A DNA stretch of 17,850 nt from JANOXC01 sp031418215 (lineage in GTDB: Bacteria; Bacteroidota; Bacteroidia; AKYH767-A; OLB10): positions 1 to 17,850 of the forward strand of contig JANOXC010000063.1 of the NCBI GenBank assembly GCA_031418215.1. The letters run 5' to 3'. Under the pieces are notes generated by a model, which saw only the letters and a program-made list of their open reading frames with translations, was not told the origin of the DNA and did no database searches. The first letter of the stretch is position 1, and every line of letters starts with the position of its first letter. Positions 7,920-14,683 of the stretch are shown in pieces. Position numbers and translations under genes: made by a program.

Positions 7920-8769
7920 TCAATTCCGTTTGAGAAAAATTAAAAACATCTTTGGGTTTTTAATCATGGCATTGATTTTTTTTTCCTGCCGTACAAGGAA
8001 GGCTGAGAGTACATCAACGGCTGCCAATAATGAAATCAAGCCAATGAAAGAGCGGTCCATTGATGAATTGATGGATCGACTTGACAGCAGTTCTTTCAAG
8101 CCGGAATGGATGAATGCAAAAGCATCAGTAACGACTATTGCGGAAGGTACTGAAACCAGTTTCACCATTCATTTGCGCAGTAAAAGAGACAGCATCATCT
8201 GGATATCCATTACACCATTACTGGGAATTGAAGTGGCGCGTGTGATGATCACTTCCGACTCCATCAGAGTGCTCGATCGAATTCATGGAAAGTATCAGAC
8301 AAGCACTTTTGAATACATCAACAAGCTATTGCTCATGAAGGTGAATTATGAAATTGTGCAGGCTGTGTTAAGTGGAAATTTCTTCGCGTATAAAAAGAAT
8401 GAGAATAAGTTTAACTCTGTTTATCTAGAAGACAAGTATTATATATTGAGCTCACTTACCAAGCATAAGTTGAAACGGTCACTGGAAGAAAAAGATCCCA
8501 ATAAACCGGTGATACAAGATTGCTACGTTGACAAGGATAGCTATCGCATCACCAGAATGATGGTGGAAGATCAAAAGATCAGTAAGACACTGGAAACAAC
8601 TTATGGAGACTTCAGGGTAACAGCAGACGGCCTTTTCCCTTTTCATTCACAAACAAAAATTACAGCAGAGAAGACTTTTGAAATTACCATTGAATATGCT
8701 AAAGTAGAAACAGGAGAGCCGCAAGAGTTCCCGTTCAATATACCAAAGAACTATGAAAGGATGCATTAA
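7912..8769 (+). CDS. DUF4292 family lipoprotein, LolA/LolB-like candidate
   Basis: A 285-residue protein that I recognise as DUF4292-like. It has a basic N-terminus, a hydrophobic stretch and a relaxed lipobox IFFSC with Cys26, followed by RTRKAES. The body has the alternating strands of a one-sided beta-sheet fold: WMNAKASVTTIAEG, FTIHLRSKRDSIIWISITPLLGIEVARVMIT, SIRVLDRIHGKY, YVDKDSYRITRMMVE, TYGDFRVTADGLFPF. Strand patterns with 'R...DSIIWISI' and 'D..Y.ITRM' recall the LolA/LolB/LppX fold that carries lipids or lipoproteins; as far as I recall DUF4292 is placed in that superfamily. A LolB-like or related lipid-handling role is inference. Its start overlaps the TPR stop by eight bases and its end overlaps the EnvC-like start by 17 bases, so the three are made together. 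Confidence 0.8.
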   Translation: MSNQFRLRKIKNIFGFLIMALIFFSCRTRKAESTSTAANNEIKPMKERSIDELMDRLDSSSFKPEWMNAKASVTTIAEGTETSFTIHLRSKRDSIIWISITPLLGIEVARVMITSDSIRVLDRIHGKYQTSTFEYINKLLLMKVNYEIVQAVLSGNFFAYKKNENKFNSVYLEDKYYILSSLTKHKLKRSLEEKDPNKPVIQDCYVDKDSYRITRMMVEDQKISKTLETTYGDFRVTADGLFPFHSQTKITAEKTFEITIEYAKVETGEPQEFPFNIPKNYERMH

Positions 8770-9985
8770 GCATTGGCTGGTATATATATTATTATTTCTT
8801 GCTCTGCCGGGATTTTCGCAGCAGAGCAAAAAAGATCTGGAAAAACGCAAGGAAAAAATCCAGCGGGAAATTGATTTCACCAATAAACAGCTGCAGATTG
8901 TAACCAAAAACAAATCTGCCACCAAGGAACAGCTTGAGACACTTCAGAAAAAAATAAAATTGCGTGAACAACTGATCGGCACAATCAATGGCGAGATACA
9001 GGCTTTGGGTGGACAGATTGCACATACGACCAATGAAATTACTACCCTGGAAGATAAGATGCAGCACCTAAAGGAATCGTATGCCGGTATGATTCGCTTT
9101 GCAAATAAAAACAGAAATGTATACCAGCGACTGATGTTCGTTTTTGCCGCTGCCGATTTCAACCAGGCTTACAAACGCATCACTTATCTTAAAGAATACA
9201 GTCGTAATCGTATTTTACAGGCGCAACAAATTGCATCAACGCAGAGTGAGCTAACCGATAAAAAGCAAGAACTGGTATCACGTAAGAATGAAAAGACCAA
9301 CCTTAAGGTCTCAGAACAGAATAATAAAATCACCTTAGAAAAAGAAAAAACACAGCAGGATCAGCTGATGAAAAGCTTGACAGTCCGTGAACAAAAGTTG
9401 CGGAAGGATCTTGCAGAGAAGCAAGCGGCAAAGCAAAAGCTCGATCGTGCCATAGAATCATTAATCAGAAAGGAAATTGAAGCAGAAAGGAAAAAAGCAG
9501 TAGCGGCCGGAAAAAAGAATGTTACCACAGCCAATGTGTTTACTTCGACACCGGAAGCATTAAAATTATCGTCAAGCTTTTCGAACAATAAAGGCCATTT
9601 GCCCTGGCCTGTTGAGCAGGGCGCCATCAGCAGTACCTTTGGAGAGCATCCGCATAAAGAACTAAAGGGAATCATGATAAAAAATAACGGCATCGATATT
9701 CAAAGCAATAAAGGGAGTAGCGCCCGGACCATTTTTGATGGCACCGTTTCCGGAGTGATTACCATTCCCGGCTCCAATAAGGCCGTTATCATCAGGCATG
9801 GCGAATACCTAACGGTTTACTCCAATCTCACTGAAGTAAATGTGAAGACGGGGGACAAGGTAACAACGCGTCAGATTATTGGATCGATTGGGGAAGATGA
9901 TGATAAAGAAAGGGCGGAAGTACACCTGGAAATCTGGAAAACCACTACCAAGCTTGATCCCCAGGTATGGATAGCAAGAAAGTAA
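8753..9985 (+). CDS. EnvC-like murein hydrolase activator with degenerate M23 (LytM) domain
   Basis: A 410-residue periplasmic protein. A signal peptide runs to about residue 22 (LVYILLFLALPGFSQ). A long coiled coil rich in Lys, Glu and Gln covers about 25-110 and 145-250. A LytM/M23 domain fills 283-410 (LPWPVEQGAISSTFGEHP onward, ending LDPQVWIAR). Active M23 peptidases bind zinc with H-x(3)-D and H-x-H. Here the first His is replaced by Asn311 (Asp315 kept), the first His of H-x-H by Glu389 (His391 kept), and the usual YxHL His by Asn358. It is therefore unlikely to cut peptidoglycan and resembles EnvC/NlpD, which activate amidases at division. The start overlaps the DUF4292 gene by 17 bases. 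The amidase partner is not in the window. Confidence 0.88.
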   Translation: MKGCIKHWLVYILLFLALPGFSQQSKKDLEKRKEKIQREIDFTNKQLQIVTKNKSATKEQLETLQKKIKLREQLIGTINGEIQALGGQIAHTTNEITTLEDKMQHLKESYAGMIRFANKNRNVYQRLMFVFAAADFNQAYKRITYLKEYSRNRILQAQQIASTQSELTDKKQELVSRKNEKTNLKVSEQNNKITLEKEKTQQDQLMKSLTVREQKLRKDLAEKQAAKQKLDRAIESLIRKEIEAERKKAVAAGKKNVTTANVFTSTPEALKLSSSFSNNKGHLPWPVEQGAISSTFGEHPHKELKGIMIKNNGIDIQSNKGSSARTIFDGTVSGVITIPGSNKAVIIRHGEYLTVYSNLTEVNVKTGDKVTTRQIIGSIGEDDDKERAEVHLEIWKTTTKLDPQVWIARK

Positions 9986-10104
9986 GCTGTATGGTTGACT
10001 CATTTCAGGCAATTTTAAAGCGATTTTAATATCAATTTGACAAAATTCAGCCATTTCCAGATACCCTACCTTATAAAAACAGTAGTAAATCCTCAATATA
10101 GTAT

Positions 10105-10112
10105 TACCTTTG
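10105..10112 (+). promoter_or_regulatory. -7 promoter box for tatA
   Basis: TACCTTTG fits TAnnTTTG and ends 19 bases before ATG 10132. It suggests that tatA is transcribed on its own rather than only by read-through from the EnvC-like gene 146 bases upstream. Confidence 0.55.
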
Positions 10113-10131
10113 GCGGGCTAAATAAAAGATC

Positions 10132-10338
10132 ATGTTAAACACAATCATATTAGGTTTTCTGGGCGGCATGGGCGGCTCTGAAATATTTCTCATCATTGCT
10201 GTATTGCTATTATTCTTCGGCGCCAAACGTATTCCTGAACTAGCCAAAGGGTTAGGAAAAGGCATTAAAGAATTTAAGGATGCTTCTAGTGGCGTTGCTA
10301 AAGAAGACGAAGAAAAAAAGATTGAAGAGAAGAAGTAA
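10132..10338 (+). CDS. tatA: Twin-arginine translocase subunit TatA/TatE
   Basis: Pore-forming subunit of the Tat system, which exports folded proteins across the inner membrane. The 68-residue protein has the family layout. A short N-terminus ends in GGMGGSEI. A single membrane helix spans about 16-30 (EIFLIIAVLLLFFG). The hinge FGAKRIPEL (29-37) follows, then an amphipathic helix AKGLGKGIKEFKDA and a charged tail of Glu and Lys. The Phe-Gly pair and the Pro at the hinge are family hallmarks. No tatC is nearby; TatC is usually encoded elsewhere in Bacteroidota. It has its own promoter box and a strong terminator, so it looks monocistronic. Confidence 0.95.
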   Translation: MLNTIILGFLGGMGGSEIFLIIAVLLLFFGAKRIPELAKGLGKGIKEFKDASSGVAKEDEEKKIEEKK

Positions 10339-10361
10339 GGATTTATTCTAAAAATATAAAG

Positions 10362-10393
10362 CCGTTGACTGATGAAGTTGACGGTTTTTTTTT
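10362..10393 (+). terminator. Rho-independent terminator of tatA
   Basis: CCGTTGACT (10362-10370) pairs with AGTTGACGG (10376-10384) over a five-base loop, nine pairs with two G-T, followed at once by nine T (10385-10393). It lies 23 bases after the tatA stop. Confidence 0.9.
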
Positions 10394-10724
10394 GCTCTTT
10401 TAAAGCAGAATGGTTGTAGCGACAGTCCGGTGTTTTGATACGATTTTTTATTTCAAAGATTGATTTTTTAAGATGGCTAATGGAAGCCATGTCATAACAA
10501 TCTAATGTCAAAGCCTCAAGCCGTTAGGATAGTCTTTTGAATTATTGTATATACTCAGTCATTTGAATTATTTTTTATAATTTTTTATAACATACAGGTA
10601 TTAATTCATTAACATTTGAACACCTATCTCCAATCTGATGGCGATCAGAAATGAATTTCGAAGGGTGAAAAAAATTCAATAGGCACTACTTGATTTCTTT
10701 ATTGCCGAATGGATTAATGCTTAA
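10394..10724. other. Non-coding gap between the tatA terminator and the convergent lipoprotein gene terminator
   Basis: No credible gene on either strand. It is A/T-rich and contains a perfect tandem pair of the 10-base unit TTTTTTATAA (10571-10590) and a direct repeat TTTGAATTATT (10536-10546 and 10562-10572). I see no conserved RNA fold or promoter box. The gap separates two converging transcription units. Confidence 0.6.
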
Positions 10725-10756
10725 TAAAAAAATCCCCTCCGTTTCCAGAGGGGATT
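10725..10756 (-). terminator. Rho-independent terminator of the minus-strand lipoprotein gene
   Basis: AATCCCCTC (10731-10739) and GAGGGGATT (10748-10756) form a perfect nine-pair stem with an eight-base loop. Read on the minus strand, the stem runs into a T tract (the A run at 10725-10732). Confidence 0.9.
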
Positions 10757-10783
10757 GACAAGAAAACAATTGACAAGAAAACT
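10754..10783. repeat. 15-base tandem duplication
   Basis: ATTGACAAGAAAACA (10754-10768) is followed directly by ATTGACAAGAAAACT (10769-10783), one mismatch in 15. It fills the space between the terminator stem and the stop codon of the minus-strand lipoprotein gene and looks like a simple slippage duplication. Confidence 0.8.
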
Positions 10784-12567
10784 TATTGTGTGCGAGGGAT
10801 TTTCATCCTTCCGTCGGTTATAAATATTACATTTCCAAAAAGATCAGTCAGTGTTCCGGAGAAACTCACATAAATAAATCCACCTACAAGATCATATCCG
10901 GTAACATCCAGTATGCCCTGGCTTCCTCCAAATGCCGACTGGTATTGTGCAATACCTGCCGTGCCGTCAAAATCAAGGCTCAATTGATTATCTGCAGGAG
11001 AGTAAGCATAAGTATCTATTATATTACCAGGAAAACGCAAATACATCAGGCACGGTGTGTTTGTCAATGAATCGGTGCCGATAATGGAACAAGTTGTAGT
11101 GTCACCATCCCACTCCTGTAAACTCGAATTCAAAGCAATGGCAAAAACACGGTTGGTAAAACCATTGCCATTCACCACAAAACCATTTTCATACCAGGGT
11201 CCATTGCTACTGTTGTTATTGCAGAGCATCATGGGAGAAGCATTGAATGTTTGCCCAACAGAAATTGGCGCAACATATTGCTGGTTAAATCCGTCAACAT
11301 TGATTGCATTAACAATTAATGGCATATTGGCGAAAACAGGAAATGAATAATTGCCATTGATACTATATTGATATGCAAAGAAACCATTGGTGCCTTCAAC
11401 ATACACCATTGCATTGGCCGCTGTGCGTGTACAAGATGTGAGTGTTCCGGTTAGAAAACCCGGGCAACTTCCACAAACAAGATCGGGAACTTGATAAATC
11501 TGGTTATTAGTAAGCACCGGAGTAGTTTCTAATTGTGAATCAGTCAAGCCAGGGTTATCGATAGCTAATACTTGTATAGTGAAAATCATTCCAGCCGGGA
11601 CCATTTCCAAAAAGATACCGTTCTGATTGGTAGTTGTTTTTAAAACCCCATTTCCAGTAACTACAGCATTAGGGACGGGGTTATTAAAGCAATCTTTTAC
11701 TACACCTGTTAGTTCTGCTGTAGGTCCTTGGTAATCACAATTCCACCAGCTGAAGTGTGATACATTACCTACATAACTATTGCCAACCTTAGTTGCACTG
11801 CCTTGTTCTTTCCATAAGGAAGCACTTTCATCAAAGTACCATAACGGTAATGTTGCAGGTGCTGAAGCAGTTTGTGCAGCAGCTATAGGAACTGTTAACT
11901 GTGCTGTAATGCCACTGCCTAATTGCAGTTGTTCGCCGCTGCTTCCTGAAAGTGTTACACCAAGCATGCCATAGGAATATAAAACCACTTCATCATTTTC
12001 AATATTACGTGCAAGCAAATCACCACCGGGAATGGAAAAACCAAAATTAGGCTGGCCAGGGGAAAGGTGTTTCATTACTACACTCACCGTACCATTATAT
12101 ATACTGCCATCAGGCTTTACAAATGCATTGGGAGGAAAGTTGACTTTCGATTGATCGGCCAGAACAACTGCACCACCTGTCGCCGCTGAAACGAAATACT
12201 TCTTCGTATTGTCAAGCATTACAATCTTCACATAATTCATGGCATTTAAGGATGGAACAAAACCATGACTTTGTTCAAAGAAACCTGATCTTTCAAAATG
12301 CAATACACAACGATCTTTAGTTGTTCCTGCATTTTTAATTACGAATAAGCCATGTACATCTGTAGTAGCGGCCTTGCCATTTACTTTTACAGTAACACCT
12401 TGCAGTGCTTCACTGTTTTCATTGAGCACCCTTCCGGCAACACTCATTGAATACGGATAAGAAGTGCTTGCCGTATTATTTATTGTAGATGTTTCATCAT
12501 CTTTTCTGCATGACTGGAAAGCGAGTAGTACAATTGCGATTGTTGTGATTAAGAATTTTGATTTCAT
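10783..12567 (-). CDS. Surface-type lipoprotein with carboxypeptidase-regulatory-like domains
   Basis: A 594-residue predicted outer-membrane lipoprotein of unknown role. I start at the ATG whose complement is 12565-12567: it gives MKSKFLITTIAIVLLAFQSC, a lipoprotein signal with Cys20, whereas the frame extension to 12639 adds a non-signal leader. The Cys is followed by RKDDE, close to the QKDDE-type export signal that sends Bacteroidota lipoproteins to the cell surface. A first regulatory-like beta-sandwich (about 45-125) begins SVAGRVLNENSEALQGVTVKVNG. A segment with GGAVVLADQSKVNFPPNAFV follows, a pattern shared by large adhesin-like proteins. A second sandwich starts ELTGVVKDCFNNPVPNAVV. 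The C-terminal part is rich in Asn and aromatic residues, and I do not recognise it. There is no T9SS domain. It is monocistronic with its own terminator; no -7 box was found. Confidence 0.78.
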   Translation of the reverse strand: MKSKFLITTIAIVLLAFQSCRKDDETSTINNTASTSYPYSMSVAGRVLNENSEALQGVTVKVNGKAATTDVHGLFVIKNAGTTKDRCVLHFERSGFFEQSHGFVPSLNAMNYVKIVMLDNTKKYFVSAATGGAVVLADQSKVNFPPNAFVKPDGSIYNGTVSVVMKHLSPGQPNFGFSIPGGDLLARNIENDEVVLYSYGMLGVTLSGSSGEQLQLGSGITAQLTVPIAAAQTASAPATLPLWYFDESASLWKEQGSATKVGNSYVGNVSHFSWWNCDYQGPTAELTGVVKDCFNNPVPNAVVTGNGVLKTTTNQNGIFLEMVPAGMIFTIQVLAIDNPGLTDSQLETTPVLTNNQIYQVPDLVCGSCPGFLTGTLTSCTRTAANAMVYVEGTNGFFAYQYSINGNYSFPVFANMPLIVNAINVDGFNQQYVAPISVGQTFNASPMMLCNNNSSNGPWYENGFVVNGNGFTNRVFAIALNSSLQEWDGDTTTCSIIGTDSLTNTPCLMYLRFPGNIIDTYAYSPADNQLSLDFDGTAGIAQYQSAFGGSQGILDVTGYDLVGGFIYVSFSGTLTDLFGNVIFITDGRMKIPRTQ

Positions 12568-12910
12568 AATTAGTATCGTATTTGTGGTTGATGTAAATGT
12601 ATATACAAAATAGCATACAAAAAGCAAAGCAGCTTCCAATTATTTTAATAACTATACAGGTCTGGTTAATTAATACTTATATATAGTTACTGATGCAACC
12701 ATAGCAATCTATTATTCGTCTTGAAAATAGTTCTACTAAAAGTAGTTTTTACCGCCATTAAATAGTTGTATATAACTGTATGTATATTAAACCATAGGAT
12801 AAAGAGTTAATACTTTTTTCAATGCACCAAAGCCTAAAGTATTAATACTTTTATTTGAGGAATACAATCTGGCGAACTATCTAAAAAGAACTAATAAAAT
12901 TGGAAAATAA
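12568..12910. other. Non-coding gap upstream of the lipoprotein gene, with a 16-base palindrome
   Basis: No gene is seen. It holds the 5' region of the minus-strand lipoprotein gene. The perfect palindrome AAAGTATTAATACTTT lies at 12836-12851. The nine-base word TTAATACTT occurs three times: 12670-12678, 12807-12815 and 12842-12850 (inside the palindrome). Two-fold symmetric A/T-rich sites of this kind can be operators, but no regulator gene is adjacent. No TAnnTTTG box in the right place was found. Confidence 0.45.
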
Positions 12911-12938
12911 AAAAACCACTGTCATCGACAGTGGTTTT
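12911..12938 (-). terminator. Rho-independent terminator of the SRPBCC gene
   Basis: AAAACCACTGTC (12912-12923) and GACAGTGGTTTT (12927-12938) form a perfect 12-pair stem with a three-base loop. On the minus strand it is followed by further T residues. It starts 24 bases after the stop codon of the minus-strand gene. Confidence 0.88.
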
Positions 12939-12961
12939 CCCAAAAAAATACATGGTATTAT

Positions 12962-13573
12962 TTATTTCATCATTGCAGTTGAATCAGCAGATATAATTGT
13001 TGTGCTGTCCATAGGTGCAGGTTCAGCAACAGGAGCAGGCATACTCTCTGCAATTTGCTTGATGGCGCTTAAACCTTCATCATAAGTTTTATTCATAAAA
13101 TATTTCCCCATGGTATTCATCATTAATTTTTTAAACGGATTGCTGTCGGGATCAGATTCGAAAGTCCAGGTTAATTTTACACCTCCATCAGCTTTATCCA
13201 ATTTAAAGTAGCTGATGCTTTTTCCCATTTCTTTGAAGTCAAGGTCGACTTTAATTAAGCTATAAGGAGTGCATTCTGAAATGGTGAGCGAACCGCTGCC
13301 GGTATTTTCATTCTTACTGGCCCATTCATAACCTGCTCCTACTCCCGAAGAAGGACCAAAATAAGTCATCTTCGTAGTAGGATCCATTTTTTGCCATGGC
13401 GACCATTTCTCCCAGTTTTTCAAAGTGTTTACCTGGTCGAAGATGTTTTGCTCATTGGCATTGATTACAACGGACCTTTCCACGGCTAATTTAGCAGGCA
13501 TGAACATTCCGGCAATACCGGCTATCGCTATTAGTACAACCAATACAATTAAGATTTTTTTGAGGATTTTCAT
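12962..13573 (-). CDS. Membrane-anchored SRPBCC (START-like) family protein
   Basis: A 203-residue protein with an N-terminal membrane helix (about 5-26, ILIVLVVLIAIAGIAGMFM) and a helix-grip domain of the polyketide cyclase/SRPBCC type. Family features are the opening AVERSVVINANEQNIFDQVNTLKNWEKWSPW, the segment KMTYFGPSSGVGAGYEWAS, and the later strands ITWTFE-like VKLTWTFESD with a long C-terminal helix. Such domains bind hydrophobic ligands in a cavity; the ligand here is unknown. The C-terminal tail is rich in Pro, Ala, Ser and Thr (APVAEPAPMDSTT), probably flexible. It is transcribed alone, divergent from gpsA, with a 120-base shared upstream gap and its own terminator. Confidence 0.8.
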   Translation of the reverse strand: MKILKKILIVLVVLIAIAGIAGMFMPAKLAVERSVVINANEQNIFDQVNTLKNWEKWSPWQKMDPTTKMTYFGPSSGVGAGYEWASKNENTGSGSLTISECTPYSLIKVDLDFKEMGKSISYFKLDKADGGVKLTWTFESDPDSNPFKKLMMNTMGKYFMNKTYDEGLSAIKQIAESMPAPVAEPAPMDSTTIISADSTAMMK

Positions 13574-13693
13574 ATCGGGTCGATTTAAGTTTAAATGCGA
13601 AGCTAATTAATTCTTAAATATCCAAAGCAGTATTCGTCCATTAGCTCATTGGTTCAAAATTGTGATATTAGCCGACTGTATTTTTAAAAAGAG

Positions 13694-14683
13694 ATGAAGA
13701 CAATTGCTGTTATTGGCGGCGGTAGCTGGGCTACGGCACTGATCAAGATATTATCGAACAATTCACCAAGGCTGGAGTGGTGGGTAAGAAACGAAGAAAC
13801 TGTTGCATTTATCAATAAGTACCATCACAACCCCAATTATTTAAGTGATGTGGAGGTTGATATGGATAAAATCAATGTTTCTTCTGATTTAAAAAAGGTG
13901 GTTGCAGGTGCTGAGTGTGTTATACTCGCTGTTCCTGCTGCATTTTTGAAAACAGCCCTAAGTTCGCTGAATGCAAATGATTTTAAAGGAAAATATGTTT
14001 ACTCAGCCATCAAAGGAATTGTGCCGGAACAAAATCTTATTGTTGGTGAGTTTATGCATCAACAATTTGATATTCCAATAAATAATATTGGCGTTATCAC
14101 AGGTCCTTGTCATGCAGAGGAAGTGGCACTCGAAAAACTATCCTACTTAACTGTTGCAGGAATGGACGCTGAAGCAACAAGTCAGTTGGCAACACAAATG
14201 AATTGCAGGTATATAAAAACAATCGTAAGTGATGATATATATGGCACGGAGTACGCAGCAGTATTAAAAAACATAATGGCATTGGCAAGCGGCATTTGTC
14301 ATGGTCTCGGGTATGGCGATAATTTTCATGCAGTTTTAATTGCCAATGCATTACAGGAAATGAAACGATTTGTCGATAAGGTTCACCCGATCAAACGCGA
14401 CATTAAAGACTCGGCATACCTGGGAGATTTATTGGTGACGGCTTATTCGCAATTCAGCAGGAACCGAACGTTTGGTAATATGATTGGGAAGGGATACTCG
14501 GTAAAGTCTGCACAAATGGAGATGAATATGATTGCTGAAGGATATTATGCAGCCAAGTGTATTTTTGAAATCAATAAACGATACAATGTTGATTTGCCCA
14601 TCTGCAATGCAGTATATAATATCTTGTATGAAAAGGTTGCACCTCGTGTGGAGATAAAACTACTCACCGACAGGCTTAGTTAA
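13694..14683 (+). CDS. gpsA: NAD(P)H-dependent glycerol-3-phosphate dehydrogenase
   Basis: Reduces dihydroxyacetone phosphate to sn-glycerol-3-phosphate, the backbone of membrane phospholipids, in the cytoplasm. At 329 residues it is of normal length. The nucleotide-binding Rossmann loop GGGSWATAL (8-16) starts the protein. Other family hallmarks are SAIKG (104-108) with Lys107, GPCHAEEVA (137-145), YGTEYAAVLKNIMALASG with catalytic Lys192, GLGYGDN and SRNRTFG. The Cys in GPCHAEE replaces the commoner Ser, a mild variation. The start is the only reasonable ATG and is preceded by AAAAAGAG. Its 3' end overlaps the convergent TonB receptor gene by 24 bases, with T-rich sequence but no hairpin behind the stop. 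Confidence 0.95.
   Translation: MKTIAVIGGGSWATALIKILSNNSPRLEWWVRNEETVAFINKYHHNPNYLSDVEVDMDKINVSSDLKKVVAGAECVILAVPAAFLKTALSSLNANDFKGKYVYSAIKGIVPEQNLIVGEFMHQQFDIPINNIGVITGPCHAEEVALEKLSYLTVAGMDAEATSQLATQMNCRYIKTIVSDDIYGTEYAAVLKNIMALASGICHGLGYGDNFHAVLIANALQEMKRFVDKVHPIKRDIKDSAYLGDLLVTAYSQFSRNRTFGNMIGKGYSVKSAQMEMNMIAEGYYAAKCIFEINKRYNVDLPICNAVYNILYEKVAPRVEIKLLTDRLS

Noticed and set aside
9361..9693. Minus-strand open frame of 110 codons within the EnvC-like gene
   Set aside because: It is antisense to the coiled coil; low-complexity Lys/Glu codons read backwards give Phe/Ser-rich nonsense.
10104..10511. Minus-strand open frame of 135 codons across tatA
   Set aside because: It is antisense to tatA and its terminator, has no recognisable features and would cover a strong plus-strand gene.
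10571..10590. Tandem TTTTTTATAA pair as an iteron or origin element
   Set aside because: There are only two copies in a very A/T-rich gap, with no DnaA boxes or replication gene nearby.
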